A stretch of DNA of 64,000 nucleotides, taken from contig JBKDOL010000100.1 in NCBI GenBank assembly GCA_046343015.1, positions 1-64,000 of the forward strand, written 5' to 3'. Shown here piece by piece: positions 11,367 through 21,300 of the stretch. Each line of letters starts with the position of its first letter. Position 1 is the first letter of the stretch. A program made the translations under genes and the position numbers. The DNA is from BJ22 sp021298375 (GTDB lineage Bacteria; Planctomycetota; Planctomycetia; Pirellulales; Pirellulaceae). The notes beneath the pieces were generated by a model. That model made no database searches and was not told the DNA's origin. It worked only from the letters and a program-made list of their open reading frames with translations.

Positions 11367-11483
11367 GGAGGGGCAGCCGATGCGAGTGACGGAGATTTCT
11401 CCGACTTACCCGAGATTTCTGGCTACTGATAACAATCCGTCGCGCAGCCGGCCTCAGGAACCGGTCGCACCGCTGCGGGGAAC

Positions 11484-12413
11484 TCAGCGTCGTTCGGTCT
11501 GGGTGCTGTAGGTGCTTTCGAAGATCTTGTCAGCGTTGTTGGCTTCAAAACCGTCGCGACGATGCTCGCGACGAATCTGACTGGGCGGCAGGTCGGCAAA
11601 TTGGGGCAGAACCCGGCGTTCCGCGAACTCGACATACGACCCGGAGATCCGCTGCTGGACCGTTCCCCCGCGCCCGTCGGAGAACTCGGCATCGACCATC
11701 TCGGCAACCGTGGAGCTTTGAATCAACAAGCCATCCGGACTGGTCTTGGCCTTTCCGCCAGCATCATTCAGTTTGAAATTGTTTTTTTCCAGGTAAGCGT
11801 TGTACTCGGCGATTGTGTTGTAACCGCTCGGCAGGTTGTGCACGCTGACCGTGAAATGGTTGAGGTAGTAGCGATTGTAAATCACCCACGCGGCGTACTC
11901 GCTTTCCTCCGCCAGTCGTTGATAATCACTCAGCGTCGGGGTTCGCCAGAGCGGGCGATGGAGAAAATCATCGACAGCCAAGCCATCGTCCAGGTTCAGC
12001 CGTTCCACCGGATCAGACAGGACTTCGTCGGTATAGGAGCGAATGATCCGTTGGGCCTCGGTCGAGAGGTCCGCGACGCGCAGTTCGCTGATGAAGATTC
12101 TCGGGAAATTGGCCTTGGGAGGTGAGTACCAAAAGGCGTCCAGCTTTTTCCCTTCAAACTTGTAGGCATCGCGTCGCTCGAACCCGCAGTGCAGAAAGAC
12201 CTTTTCCAGAGAGCGGATTCCAAGTTGGGGTACGCCCATGGATCGAAACGCGATGTGATCGTTTTCGATCTCACCGGCGCGGGCGATCAGTCCGTCTCGC
12301 ACCATGCAGGCAATCACTCGGCCGACATCCGGAACGCGTTCTGTATAGCGGCGCATCAAGCCGTCGAGAATGGTTGTCAGAGTCGCCAATTGCCCGGCAG
12401 TCGCAGTGGTCAT
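11484..12413 (-). CDS. hglS: DUF1338 / HglS-type 2-oxoadipate dioxygenase (decarboxylase)
   Basis: A 309-residue Fe(II) enzyme. Family members (HglS/YdcJ, and plant relatives) convert 2-oxoadipate to D-2-hydroxyglutarate with O2 and loss of CO2, a step in lysine catabolism. The predicted iron ligands and substrate arginine are in place: H53 and R57 in DHIAFRS, H186 in LNHFTVSVH, and E262 in GSYVEFAERR. FPRIFISEL (103-111) is another family signature. The H-x3-R spacing matches the characterised enzyme. ATG 12413 is preceded by AAGGGTGA; a TTG at 12434 is possible but less likely. No lysine-pathway gene is adjacent, so the substrate is inferred from family. Members on other 2-oxo acids cannot be excluded. 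Confidence 0.82.
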   Translation of the reverse strand: MTTATAGQLATLTTILDGLMRRYTERVPDVGRVIACMVRDGLIARAGEIENDHIAFRSMGVPQLGIRSLEKVFLHCGFERRDAYKFEGKKLDAFWYSPPKANFPRIFISELRVADLSTEAQRIIRSYTDEVLSDPVERLNLDDGLAVDDFLHRPLWRTPTLSDYQRLAEESEYAAWVIYNRYYLNHFTVSVHNLPSGYNTIAEYNAYLEKNNFKLNDAGGKAKTSPDGLLIQSSTVAEMVDAEFSDGRGGTVQQRISGSYVEFAERRVLPQFADLPPSQIRREHRRDGFEANNADKIFESTYSTQTERR

Positions 12414-12509
12414 GTCAATCACCCTTGAGCCCAAACAGGTAGCAGAAGCCAGTCAGCCGCGATGGGGGGCTTCGCACTCCGCTGGGAGAGAGCAGGCCCC
12501 GTCATCCGC

Positions 12510-13043
12510 TTATTCGTATCGAATCACGCTATAGACCGGGTAGGGAGCAAGCCGCTTGGCGCCTTCGAGAAAAGCCAACTCGATCAGGAAGCAGCAGCCG
12601 ACGATCTCCGCGTCGCATTGTTCGATCATTTTGCAGCAGGCTTCAACCGTTCCGCCTGTCGCGAGCAAGTCATCAACCACCAGGACGCGCTGACCGGGTT
12701 TGATTCCGTCAACATGCATCTCCAGCGTGTCGGAGCCGTACTCCAGTTGGTAGCTGTAGGAGCGGGTACGGTAGGGAAGTTTGCCCGGTTTTCGGATCGG
12801 CACAAAGCTGACGCCGAGTTGCAGAGCCAAGGGGGCAGCAAAGAGAAAGCCGCGGGCTTCAGCGGCCGCGATGACATCAATGTTGAGCGGTCGGTACTGT
12901 TCAGCCATTTGGGCGATCGCAGCCCGATAAGCCTCGGGGCTGGAGAGCAGGGGCGTGATATCCTTGAACAGGATTCCCGGCTTGGGAAAGTCGGGAATGG
13001 TGCGAATGAACTGCTGCAGATCGAACGTTTCAGCTGGCGACAT
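12510..13043 (-). CDS. apt: Adenine phosphoribosyltransferase
   Basis: A 177-residue type I phosphoribosyltransferase that salvages adenine with PRPP to AMP in the cytoplasm. The PRPP-binding loop VLVVDDLLATGGT is at 120-132. DFPKPGILFKDITPLL at 18-33 and AAEARGFLF at 60-68 are typical of Apt. The length is standard for the family. ATG 13043 (MSPAETFDLQ) matches family starts; the upstream in-frame extension to 13256 is Ser/Arg-rich and not expected. It lies 97 bases upstream of the HglS-like gene on the same strand and may share a transcript. Confidence 0.95.
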   Translation of the reverse strand: MSPAETFDLQQFIRTIPDFPKPGILFKDITPLLSSPEAYRAAIAQMAEQYRPLNIDVIAAAEARGFLFAAPLALQLGVSFVPIRKPGKLPYRTRSYSYQLEYGSDTLEMHVDGIKPGQRVLVVDDLLATGGTVEACCKMIEQCDAEIVGCCFLIELAFLEGAKRLAPYPVYSVIRYE

Positions 13044-13328
13044 GCAAGTGGCCCTGCGACAAGGATAAACAGAATCTCTCAATTCGAATGATCGTACCTT
13101 TTTGGCAGTGGAGCGGCAACCAAAGTGTTCGCCGGGCGCGCCGCCAGTCGTAACTGGCGAAGGGAAGCGGGCAATCCGAGTCCGCCCGGCAGACCGGTTT
13201 CCGGGGCCCGCGGGGGAATCGCTGGAGTCGGAGCTTCCGTCCGAGGTCAAAAACAAACGCCGGGAGGAAGGCCCCCGGCGTTTGCGGTTTTGATCGGCTG
13301 GGTCGACGCAGCGAGTGAGGGACGCCTC

Positions 13329-14663
13329 TTATTGGAAGAGGTATCTCAAGCCGTAGGTAAAGAACGCGGCGATTGAAAAGTTGGCCAGTTCTTCCTGCGG
13401 CTTGTAGCGGAGAATCAGGGTATCCATCGGTTTGACCAGCAAGCGGGCTTGCGGGTTGTTGATTGCATTCGTGACGTCGACGCGAATGGCGATCTGTCGA
13501 TTGCCTGGAAGGCGGCGAAGGACGATCAGCTCGGTTGCCGGAACTGTCGCACCGCCGCTGAGGAAGTTGCCTTGGGCCACACCCTGTCCCGCCCCGATAC
13601 CGTTTCCAGCAATCGAGATGGCACCGAGAACGTCGAGGTCATAGTCGCGAGGGAGCGGGAATTCACCGCCTCGCAGCAAGCCACCCGTGTAGTAGACCTC
13701 AGTATCGCGGGTGTCGACGTAGACGATATCACCATCTCTGAGGATGATGTCCTCCGTGGTGAAATTCAGCTTGTCACCCGGTTTTACGCGAGTTGGAATT
13801 TTCACTACGTTGCTCTCGTCGGGTAGCTGAGGGACGACACCATACGGAAACTGGTCTGGTCCATTCGTGCGGTAAAATTCATCGACCTCGCGGTCGCGTT
13901 GTTCGATCGAGACGCGGTCGCCGCGGAGGATCCGGACTTCGCTCTTGGCATTCAAGCCGGGCATGCCACCCGTTTCGGCGAGGGCGTTCAGCAAGTCATT
14001 CTTGTACGCAGGCATCTGGAGAACGAAGCCGCGACCGCTGCGGTCGGAACGGTCGGTCACCACTTGTCCGGCAAATTGTCGGCCAAACTGGTTGTTGGCC
14101 TGGGCGAACGCGTTATCCTGCCGCACTACAAACACGCGGTAGGTTCGCTCCTTCATCAATGTCACGAGAATTCGGCCGTCGTCCTTGAGGATCGGGTTGT
14201 CGCCCTCGCGATAGGCTCGCGTGATCAACTGTTCCGCCTGCTGGATATTCAGGCCGCGCACAGGAAGTGGTTTGATTAGCGGGAGAGAGACCGTCCCGTC
14301 TTCGCGAACCGGAACGGGAAAGCCAATGGCCGGGGGCAGGTCGCTGCCTTGCTCGGCGACCTGAACTGGCGGAGCCTCGTCGAACTTGCCGAGGACGCCT
14401 TCGATGAAGACGCCCAGCACATCCTCGCTATCCAGGAGATAGAACTCAGGCTTGGACTGACGCAAACGCGAGACGTCGATATTGACTTTGTCCGCCTGCG
14501 GCTCGGCCAGGAACTGGCGTGGAAGACGCTCAGCCGGAATCGAGTCGATCGGCGACAGGATGGCGGTGCAGCCAGTGAGTGCCAAGCCACAGAGTAGGGC
14601 AGTGCAGCAAAGCACCCGGCGGGCAGTCGCCGCGGTTCCAACTTGGGTCTGATGTTGCAACAT
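13329..14663 (-). CDS. Polysaccharide biosynthesis/export lipoprotein (Wza-like)
   Basis: A 444-residue predicted outer-membrane lipoprotein: hydrophobic signal and lipobox LALTGC with C32. A polysaccharide-export domain starts near 70 (PEFYLLDSEDVLGVFIEG) and contains the DGTVSLPLIKPLPVRG segment common to Wza/KpsD-type proteins. SLBB-like segments follow (TYRVFVVRQ and later). It should form or join the channel that moves exopolysaccharide across the outer membrane. ATG 14663 has a GGAG about 11 bases upstream; an in-frame ATG at 14720 is less likely. It follows another lipoprotein gene by 63 bases on the same strand, forming a two-gene operon. No glycosyltransferase, Wzc or flippase gene is nearby. 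Confidence 0.88.
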   Translation of the reverse strand: MLQHQTQVGTAATARRVLCCTALLCGLALTGCTAILSPIDSIPAERLPRQFLAEPQADKVNIDVSRLRQSKPEFYLLDSEDVLGVFIEGVLGKFDEAPPVQVAEQGSDLPPAIGFPVPVREDGTVSLPLIKPLPVRGLNIQQAEQLITRAYREGDNPILKDDGRILVTLMKERTYRVFVVRQDNAFAQANNQFGRQFAGQVVTDRSDRSGRGFVLQMPAYKNDLLNALAETGGMPGLNAKSEVRILRGDRVSIEQRDREVDEFYRTNGPDQFPYGVVPQLPDESNVVKIPTRVKPGDKLNFTTEDIILRDGDIVYVDTRDTEVYYTGGLLRGGEFPLPRDYDLDVLGAISIAGNGIGAGQGVAQGNFLSGGATVPATELIVLRRLPGNRQIAIRVDVTNAINNPQARLLVKPMDTLILRYKPQEELANFSIAAFFTYGLRYLFQ

Positions 14664-14726
14664 GGCCAGGGAAATCTCCAGAAAGCGTGTGTTCGTGTAC
14701 TTCTCTTTCAACTGCAACACTCAGAT

Positions 14727-15488
14727 TCAAAAATCGCCCTGGCCGATGACCATGGAAGGCTCGGCTGGCTTCAGAGGAGCCAGTGGCGTCAGCAACGCGG
14801 CTGGGGAGTTAGGCTCCGTTTTGATCGCTCCGGACTTCGGTTCGCTACCGGTCGGCGGAGGAGGGGCATTCGACCCGCGATTGACCGATTCAGGGTCCGG
14901 CAGTTCGGCCTGGTTCGCCGATTTGCCGCCCGTAACCTTGACGTCGGAAGCAAGACGCACGCCGTTCTTTTCCTGCTGCACGGCCCGTTCGATCATGTTC
15001 GAGATATAGATGTCAGCATTTTTTCCGGCGTTTGCCTGACGGGCGGCGGCAACACCCTCGGGAAAGCCGTCAAACCAGGCCGAAACGCACTGGGCTCCGT
15101 CGGACGACTGGAATTCATAACTCCAATACTCTTTGGGAGGCATCGCCGGAATGTAGCCATCCCCCCCATTGCAGACATTGCAGTAGCCTTCGACGAAGCC
15201 TTTGCGGAAATGCTCGCGAAACTTGCGCGGCATGTGACCGTACTGCTGGTTGAAGGCGCGATGGGCCCAGACCCGCTCGCGGAAATTTGAGTACATCCCG
15301 TCGACCACGTTGCCGAGGGCATGGGGGCGATTCGGATTGAGGCAACCGGTCAAGGGCAGACAAAAGGTTGCCCCGAGCGCGACCAGTAGTATGCGCCGCC
15401 AAGCGAAATTTGGGCTCTTGTTAGCTGACGATGTGATCGCCGGACGAGTGGCAACCGCGCATCGCCACGCACTCTGATTGAGCGTCAT
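14727..15488 (-). CDS. Lipoprotein of unknown function, partner of the export gene
   Basis: A 253-residue protein with an N-terminal hydrophobic helix (about 31-48) ending in the lipobox LPLTGC, C49. The mature part has a conserved-looking core (FREHFRKGFVEGYCNVCNGGDG, here at about 86-107, with a CNVC pair) followed by a Pro/Ser/Lys-rich tail after 200 that is probably disordered. ATG 15488 is preceded by GGGGGA. Its position as first gene of the operon with the Wza-like protein suggests a role in the same envelope process. I recall related proteins only from planctomycetes, with no assigned function. Confidence 0.75.
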   Translation of the reverse strand: MTLNQSAWRCAVATRPAITSSANKSPNFAWRRILLVALGATFCLPLTGCLNPNRPHALGNVVDGMYSNFRERVWAHRAFNQQYGHMPRKFREHFRKGFVEGYCNVCNGGDGYIPAMPPKEYWSYEFQSSDGAQCVSAWFDGFPEGVAAARQANAGKNADIYISNMIERAVQQEKNGVRLASDVKVTGGKSANQAELPDPESVNRGSNAPPPPTGSEPKSGAIKTEPNSPAALLTPLAPLKPAEPSMVIGQGDF

Positions 15489-15702
15489 GGAAGTCCCCCG
15501 AAATATTCCACGCCAAAGGCGATAAGCCTTTTCAGGCAGGTAAATGAACACCAACCCCAAATGGGGAGTGTGGCGTCGTTATGTAAATCGATTGGGAGAC
15601 CTTGCCGGATTTAATGAACATTTCGATTTTTCGGATTTTGCCAGAAATGCGCTCGGCAACGGACCTCATTGAATGCTTGGCTCTCGACAGGAATGTGGGC
15701 CC

Positions 15703-15736
15703 GTCTCGTCGCCCGGTAAGTCTCGTCGCCCGGTAA
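15703..15736. repeat. 17-bp exact tandem duplication
   Basis: GTCTCGTCGCCCGGTAA at 15703-15719 is repeated exactly at 15720-15736. Confidence 0.9.
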
Positions 15737-16077
15737 GTGGTCCTGTCCGTCGCCATGAGGATGGCCACCCAAGTCAGGCCCCGACTCGCCCGCCCCTACA
15801 CACCGGCTCGCTCAGAAACCAATTGCAAGCTTCCAAGCCAATGGCAACTCAAGGAGTTGTGGGGGCAGGTAAGTCAGGCAAACTCCAGTCTTCGGCATCC
15901 GAAAACCGGTTGTCTCCCTAGGAGGCCCTCTCGCTCCCCCTCGCAACTCAGTTTCGCGCGACCTGAATTGTCTCCAGACCGCGGTCGCAGTTTCGACGGA
16001 AGCCTTGGCAGCTAGCGGCAGGCTGCTGTCGGTGGAAAAGGTCTCGCCTCGTTAACTCTGCAGGCAAGGCTAGCTCT

Positions 16078-16101
16078 GCATGCACGGTCAGATGTGCATG
16101 C
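16078..16101. promoter_or_regulatory. Inverted repeat, candidate operator
   Basis: GCATGCAC (16078-16085) and GTGCATGC (16094-16101) form a perfect 8-bp inverted repeat with an 8-base spacer. Each arm contains the self-palindrome GCATGC. The centre-to-centre spacing of 16 bases is compatible with a dimeric regulator binding one DNA face. It lies about 280 bases upstream of the FlgI-like gene; function is inferred only. Confidence 0.35.
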
Positions 16102-16376
16102 GCCTTGATGCTGTCTGTTTGCGGGGTGGTAGCAGCGATGAGGGGCAGGGGGCAAAGGGGAGAGTTGTGGTTTAACTTTTGGCTTCCAGGGTAGGTTGGA
16201 GGCATCCCTGGCTGGGGGTGGGGTACCGGTTGGTCTTGTTGCGCTTGGCGGGCTTAGCTATCGTGCGGGCTCTTGGATGCAGATGATTTTTGGGGCTTTC
16301 CTTCCATTGGCGACAGTTCAGGGAAAGCCAATTTGCCTCTGCTTGCTGCGAATTATCCATCGACAAGGACGTTCGG

Positions 16377-18200
16377 ATGGTCTCTCGAATAGCGCTTCTT
16401 GCTGGCTTCAGCTGTCTTTTGATCGCTTCGGTTGGTTGCCAATCGATTTTGCAGCGTGAAGACGCCAAGCAGGGTTTAAAGGCCCTCAGCGATTCGTCCT
16501 CTGCGCCCACGCAATATATAGGAAGTGTGGCTGCCTTTCGGGGACTCAATTTTTCAAAGCTGGAAGGGGTCGGCTTGGTTACCGAACTGCGGGGGACGGG
16601 GAGTAATCCACCGCCATCGGGTCAGCGAGACTACCTGATAGATGAGTTGAAGACACATCCCGAGGTTGAAAATGCGATGTCGCTCGTGGCGTCGCCGGAT
16701 ACCTCGATGGTGCTGGTCAAGGGGCTGGTACCGCCGGGAGCCAGGAAAGGTGACCGGTTTGACCTCGAGGTTATTCTTCCGCCCAAACCGCGATTGGAAA
16801 CAACCAGTCTCAAGCATGGCTTTCTCTTCAAGACCCGAATGCGGCCGATGGTCGTGCTGGGCAGTTCGGTGAAGAAAGGGTCGGTTTCCGCTCAGGGCCG
16901 CGGCAGCGTGCTCGTCAATTCGCTGTTTGAGCCGCGGAAAGACGCGGATAACGATTTGCGGGGAGTGATTCTCGGAGGGGGCGTTGTTCTGGAAGACCGT
17001 ACCCTGGGGCTGAAGCTGCTCACGGAGGACAATCCGATTCGCAAAGCGACCAGCATGTCGCGGGCAATCAATGACCGCTTTACGACGATCACGAGAGATG
17101 GGCGCACGGGGGTGGCGAGCCCCAAGTCAGACAAGTTGATCGAGCTCTCTATTCCGGAAAATTACCGGTTAAATGTGGGCCGATACTCCCAAGTCGTTTC
17201 GCAGATCGCTTTTGATGAGACGCCACAGGCCCGCGTGAACCGGTTGGAGCAGCTTGCTCGGGAACTGAATCAGCCAGTGACTTGCCGCGATGCCGCCTTG
17301 AGGCTGGAAGCTATCGGATTGGAGGGCGTTCCGGCGTTGCGGCGGGGGCTGCTCAATTCCGACCCGGAGATCCGTTTTCAGGCGGCCGAGGCTTTGGCCT
17401 ATTTGGGTGAAGCGGATGGAATCGACGTCTTGTTGGAAACGGCGACCAGTTCACCCAAGTCGCGTTGGCATGCGTTGACAGCGCTGTCGGCTTCACAGTC
17501 CCCTCAGGCCTCGGAAGCGTTGCTCTCGCTGATGAGTGTTGAATCGGCGGAGACTCGCTACGGTGCCTTTCGCGCATTTCAAACGCGCTCGCCGAGCGAC
17601 CCGCTCGCCAAGGGAGAGTGGCTGGCTGACGACTTTTATTTTCACGAAGTCCCTTCCAGCGGGCCGCCCATGGTGCATTTGACCCGCTCCAAACGCCCGG
17701 AGATTTGCCTGTTCGGTAAGGAACATCAATTTGCCGACGACTTTATCTTTGTTCAGAATGGCTTGACGGTGCGAGCCGATGGCAAGGGAAGCCTGCTGTT
17801 GATTCGATACCTTTCCGGCCAGCAAGAGGAGCGACGTGTCTGCTCGACCAATCTGTCCGAAGCGATTCGCCAGTTGGCTTCCTTGAACTGTTCTTACACC
17901 GAAATGGTGGAATTGCTTCAGGAGGCGCGGAGCGGCAATCAGCTGACCAGCCGGCTGGCAATCAATTCAGTCCCCCGTTTCAGCCAAGAGCGATTCGTGC
18001 CGGATGAGTTTGAAGTTGTCGAGGCAGACGGTGAACTGAAAAAATTCCTGCCGAATATCTTCGGTCGCAAGAGTGACGCAACGCCGGCCGCTGAGGAGTT
18101 GAGCGTCGAGCCGGATGCAGAGTCTCCGGCCAATGAGACGCCCGGCGGTGATTCGCTGCCAGCTCCTTTGCAGCCGCAATCGTCCGGTTCAGTCAAGTAA
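16377..18200 (+). CDS. FlgI-like lipoprotein with HEAT repeats
   Basis: A 607-residue protein. A short signal ends in lipobox IASVGC (C21). Residues about 45-290 resemble the flagellar P-ring protein FlgI: EGVGLVTELRGTGSNPP, then VLVKGLVPPGARKGDRFDLEV, SLKHGFLFKTRM and GRGSVLVN. Residues about 310-420 look like HEAT repeats (RFQAAEALAYLGEADGIDVLL, here split over two helices). The C-terminus is acidic and Pro-rich. No other flagellar gene is nearby, and the lipid anchor and HEAT part are not found in true FlgI, so a flagellar P-ring role is doubtful. ATG 16377 has AAGGA about 9 bases upstream. It precedes smc by 105 bases. Confidence 0.8.
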   Translation: MVSRIALLAGFSCLLIASVGCQSILQREDAKQGLKALSDSSSAPTQYIGSVAAFRGLNFSKLEGVGLVTELRGTGSNPPPSGQRDYLIDELKTHPEVENAMSLVASPDTSMVLVKGLVPPGARKGDRFDLEVILPPKPRLETTSLKHGFLFKTRMRPMVVLGSSVKKGSVSAQGRGSVLVNSLFEPRKDADNDLRGVILGGGVVLEDRTLGLKLLTEDNPIRKATSMSRAINDRFTTITRDGRTGVASPKSDKLIELSIPENYRLNVGRYSQVVSQIAFDETPQARVNRLEQLARELNQPVTCRDAALRLEAIGLEGVPALRRGLLNSDPEIRFQAAEALAYLGEADGIDVLLETATSSPKSRWHALTALSASQSPQASEALLSLMSVESAETRYGAFRAFQTRSPSDPLAKGEWLADDFYFHEVPSSGPPMVHLTRSKRPEICLFGKEHQFADDFIFVQNGLTVRADGKGSLLLIRYLSGQQEERRVCSTNLSEAIRQLASLNCSYTEMVELLQEARSGNQLTSRLAINSVPRFSQERFVPDEFEVVEADGELKKFLPNIFGRKSDATPAAEELSVEPDAESPANETPGGDSLPAPLQPQSSGSVK

Positions 18201-18305
18201 GCCCGGCCCTGGGTCCGCCTCGATGGCGGGAAAAAGCAGTGTCCAGAAGTTACGCTTGCCCGGCAGTTGTGATCCCATCCGAAAGTACCATCCCGGACCA
18301 CTCGA

Positions 18306-21300
18306 ATGCTTAAAGCGCTCGAACTTAGCGGATTCAAAAGCTTTGCGGATAAAACCCGCTTTGAATTCCCGCCGGGGATCACTGTCGTGGTCGGCCCGAA
18401 CGGTTCCGGCAAATCGAACATTGTCGACGCCATCAAATGGGTTTTGGGCGAGCAATCGGCCAAGAGTCTTCGCGGCAAGGACATGTCCGATGTGATTTTC
18501 AAGGGTTCCAGCGGGGCCAATGCCCGAAAGCCAGCTGGCGCCGCCTCGGCGACCCTGATTCTGGAGAACGCCGACGGACGGTTGATGTCCGATAGCCCTG
18601 AAGTGCATGTCACACGGCGCGTCTACCGCTCGGGCGAGAGCGAATACCTGATCAACGGCCAGCCTTGTCGGTTGAAGGACATTCGCAATCTGTTTCGGGG
18701 TACCGGGGTTGGTACCGACGCTTACAGCTTGATTGAACAAGGCAAGGTTGATCGCCTGTTGCAGGCGGGGGCCAAAGATCGGCGAGCCATTTTTGAAGAG
18801 GCCGCCGGCATTAGTCGCTTTAAAGCCAAGAAGATTGAGGCCGAGCGACGACTCGAGCGGGTGGAAGCGAATCTCACGAGGCTCGCAGATATCGTCGAAG
18901 AGGTGGGCAGTCGTTACCGGGCAATTAAAACCCAGGCAGCCAAAGCCGCCCGCTATCGGGAATATACCCAACGCCTGCAGCAATTGCGGACCTACGTCGG
19001 AGTCAAGGATTACCGCTCCTTCAGCGACAAGCTCTCCGCCAATGAAGCCCAACTCGACCAGATTCGCCGCACTGCGGAGAGCTTGCAGGCAAGTATCGCT
19101 GAGTTGCAAGCCCAAGCCGCCGGGCATGAGTCCCGACTCGATGCGTCTGCCGCCGATGTTTCCGGTCTCCAGGAGCAAGTAAGCAACCTCCGCGAGGCGA
19201 TTGCCCAGGCTGAATCGAGTGCCGAGCTTAATCGACAGCGAAGAGCCGACATTCAGCAGCGCCAGCAGCAGTTGGCCAGCCAGCTGAAGCGACTGTCTGA
19301 GCGGCGCGATGAATTGCAGCAGGTCGTTTCTTCCGCCCAGAGCGAGCTGGATGTGGCTGCCGAGACGACCACCCGCGCCAATCGCGAGTTGGAGTCGACG
19401 AATGCCCGACTCGTCGAGTTGGCGGAAGAGGCTCGGAAGTGCGCCGAGCAAGCCGAGGCCGCGCGGCAAAAGCAGCAACAATTGCGAACCCAATTGGCCG
19501 AGTTAGCCCTGCGACTCAGCACGACAGCAGCTCAGCAGGAGAGCTCGCAGCAGATTCATGAACGCTGGGCCCGCGAGGCTGCGCAGTTGACGCGCGAACT
19601 CGGCCAGCAGGCAGAACAGCGTGAACAGCTCATCCAGCGGCGCGGGGCCGCCGAACAGCAGGCGGCAGAGACCGATTCCGCCCTGCAACAGGCAAATCAG
19701 GCCGTTGAGTCGCTGGAGGCCGAGCTGGTTGAATCGCAGCAGAATCTCGCCGAGCAGCGAACCCGGTTTGCGGGCGTCTCGCAACGCGCCAAGTTGATTG
19801 AGGAAATGGAGAAGCGGCTGGAGGGCGTTCAGGCTGGAACCCGCGAATTGATCCAGCAGGCGCGGGGATCGGTTCAGGGCCCGCTCTCAGGGGTCTTGGG
19901 TTTGGTTGCCGACTTCGTGCAGGTCAACATCCAGCACGCTGCGCTCGTCGATGCCGCCTTGGGACAGATGGCCCAGTATGTCGTGCTCGCTGATAATCAA
20001 CTGCAGGATGAGCTCTCCGCCGGGCGGTTCGCAGTTTCCGGGCGGGTGACTCTGGTTTCGGCAGACCAAAAGCTGAATTTGCAAGTTGACCCGCAGCTCG
20101 ACTTGGCCGACCAACCTGAGGTCATCGGGCCCGTGCTCGAATTGGTCGAACTACCGGAACGGCACGCCGATTTTGTGAGGCATTTGCTGACGGGAACCTG
20201 GATTGTCAGCAACCTCGCCGCCGGTCGCGCCCTGCAAGTCAGGTTTCCGGGGCGGGCCCGGTTTGTAACCCTCGATGGCGAAGTCATTGAATCGGATGGG
20301 ACGTTAGTCGTGGGCCCCAAATCGGCTGCGGCCGGCATCGTTTCGCGCCGCAGCGAATTGCGGGCCTTGCATGCCGAACAGGCCGAACTGAAGTCGCAAA
20401 TCGGTCATTCGGAAAGTTTGGTTGCGCGGCTCAAGCAGGAACTCAACCGCCGCCAGGCGGAAGCTCGCAAACTGCTCGGTCAGAATCAGGCGATTACGGC
20501 CGAGATCAATGAAATCACAGCGGCTCAGGAGAAGGTCAGCTTTCAGACCCGCACGCTTCAGGCCCAGCAGTCCAAAGCGGATGGCGAGCTCCAGGCTTTG
20601 GCCAAACAGTTGGCGGAACTCGGAGCCCAGCTGACGCGCGACCGGAGTGAGCAGGCATCGGTCGAACGGAAAGCGGAAAGCTGTCAAGATGAACTGCACG
20701 CGGAGCAGAAACGTTCAGCCGAACTTGCCAGCTTGCGGCAAGGCCTCGAACAGCAGGTAACCTCAGCCAAAGTGGCGTTAGCCAAAGCCGAACAGCAACT
20801 GCTCGCCTTTGAGACGACCCATCGTGCACAGCGGTCCAGTCTAGACGAATGTTTGAGTGAACTGGCTCGATTGAGTACGCAGTCCGTCGCCGACGAGGCG
20901 GTGATTGCCGAGGCGGAACGCGCGCTCGAAGTCGCTTCCGCTCAACTGCAGGATCTTGGAAGCGAGCGGGAGCGGTTGGCGGAGCAGCTCAATCTTCTTT
21001 TGGCCGAGCGGAGCGAAGTCGATCGCCAACGCAAAGCCCTTGCCGAGCAATTGCGCCAGCAGCGTCAGGCTCAGCGGTCCGCCGAGGAAACCCTTAATGA
21101 ATGCACGGTGCGCGGTCGGCAGTTAAGTCTGGAGCGGGAGCAGCTGGCGCAGCGACTTCAGGAGGATTACGGACTGGTCGTAGACCAATTGCTCCATGAG
21201 GAGACTCCCGAACAGGCCGAGTCCCGGGACGAGATTGATCGGGAAATCACCGAACTGCGCCAGAAAATCGGAGCCATTGGCGCCGTCAATATGCAGGCTC

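Larger units (their letters stand above)
15489..16376. other. Long divergent intergenic region
   Basis: About 890 bases between the leftward export operon and the rightward FlgI-like lipoprotein. No credible gene. It holds a 17-bp tandem duplication at 15703 and an inverted repeat at 16078. It should contain promoters for both directions. Confidence 0.5.

Noticed and set aside
16377..18200. Annotation as genuine flagellar P-ring protein
   Set aside because: A lipobox, HEAT-like repeats and the absence of neighbouring flagellar genes do not fit flagellar FlgI.
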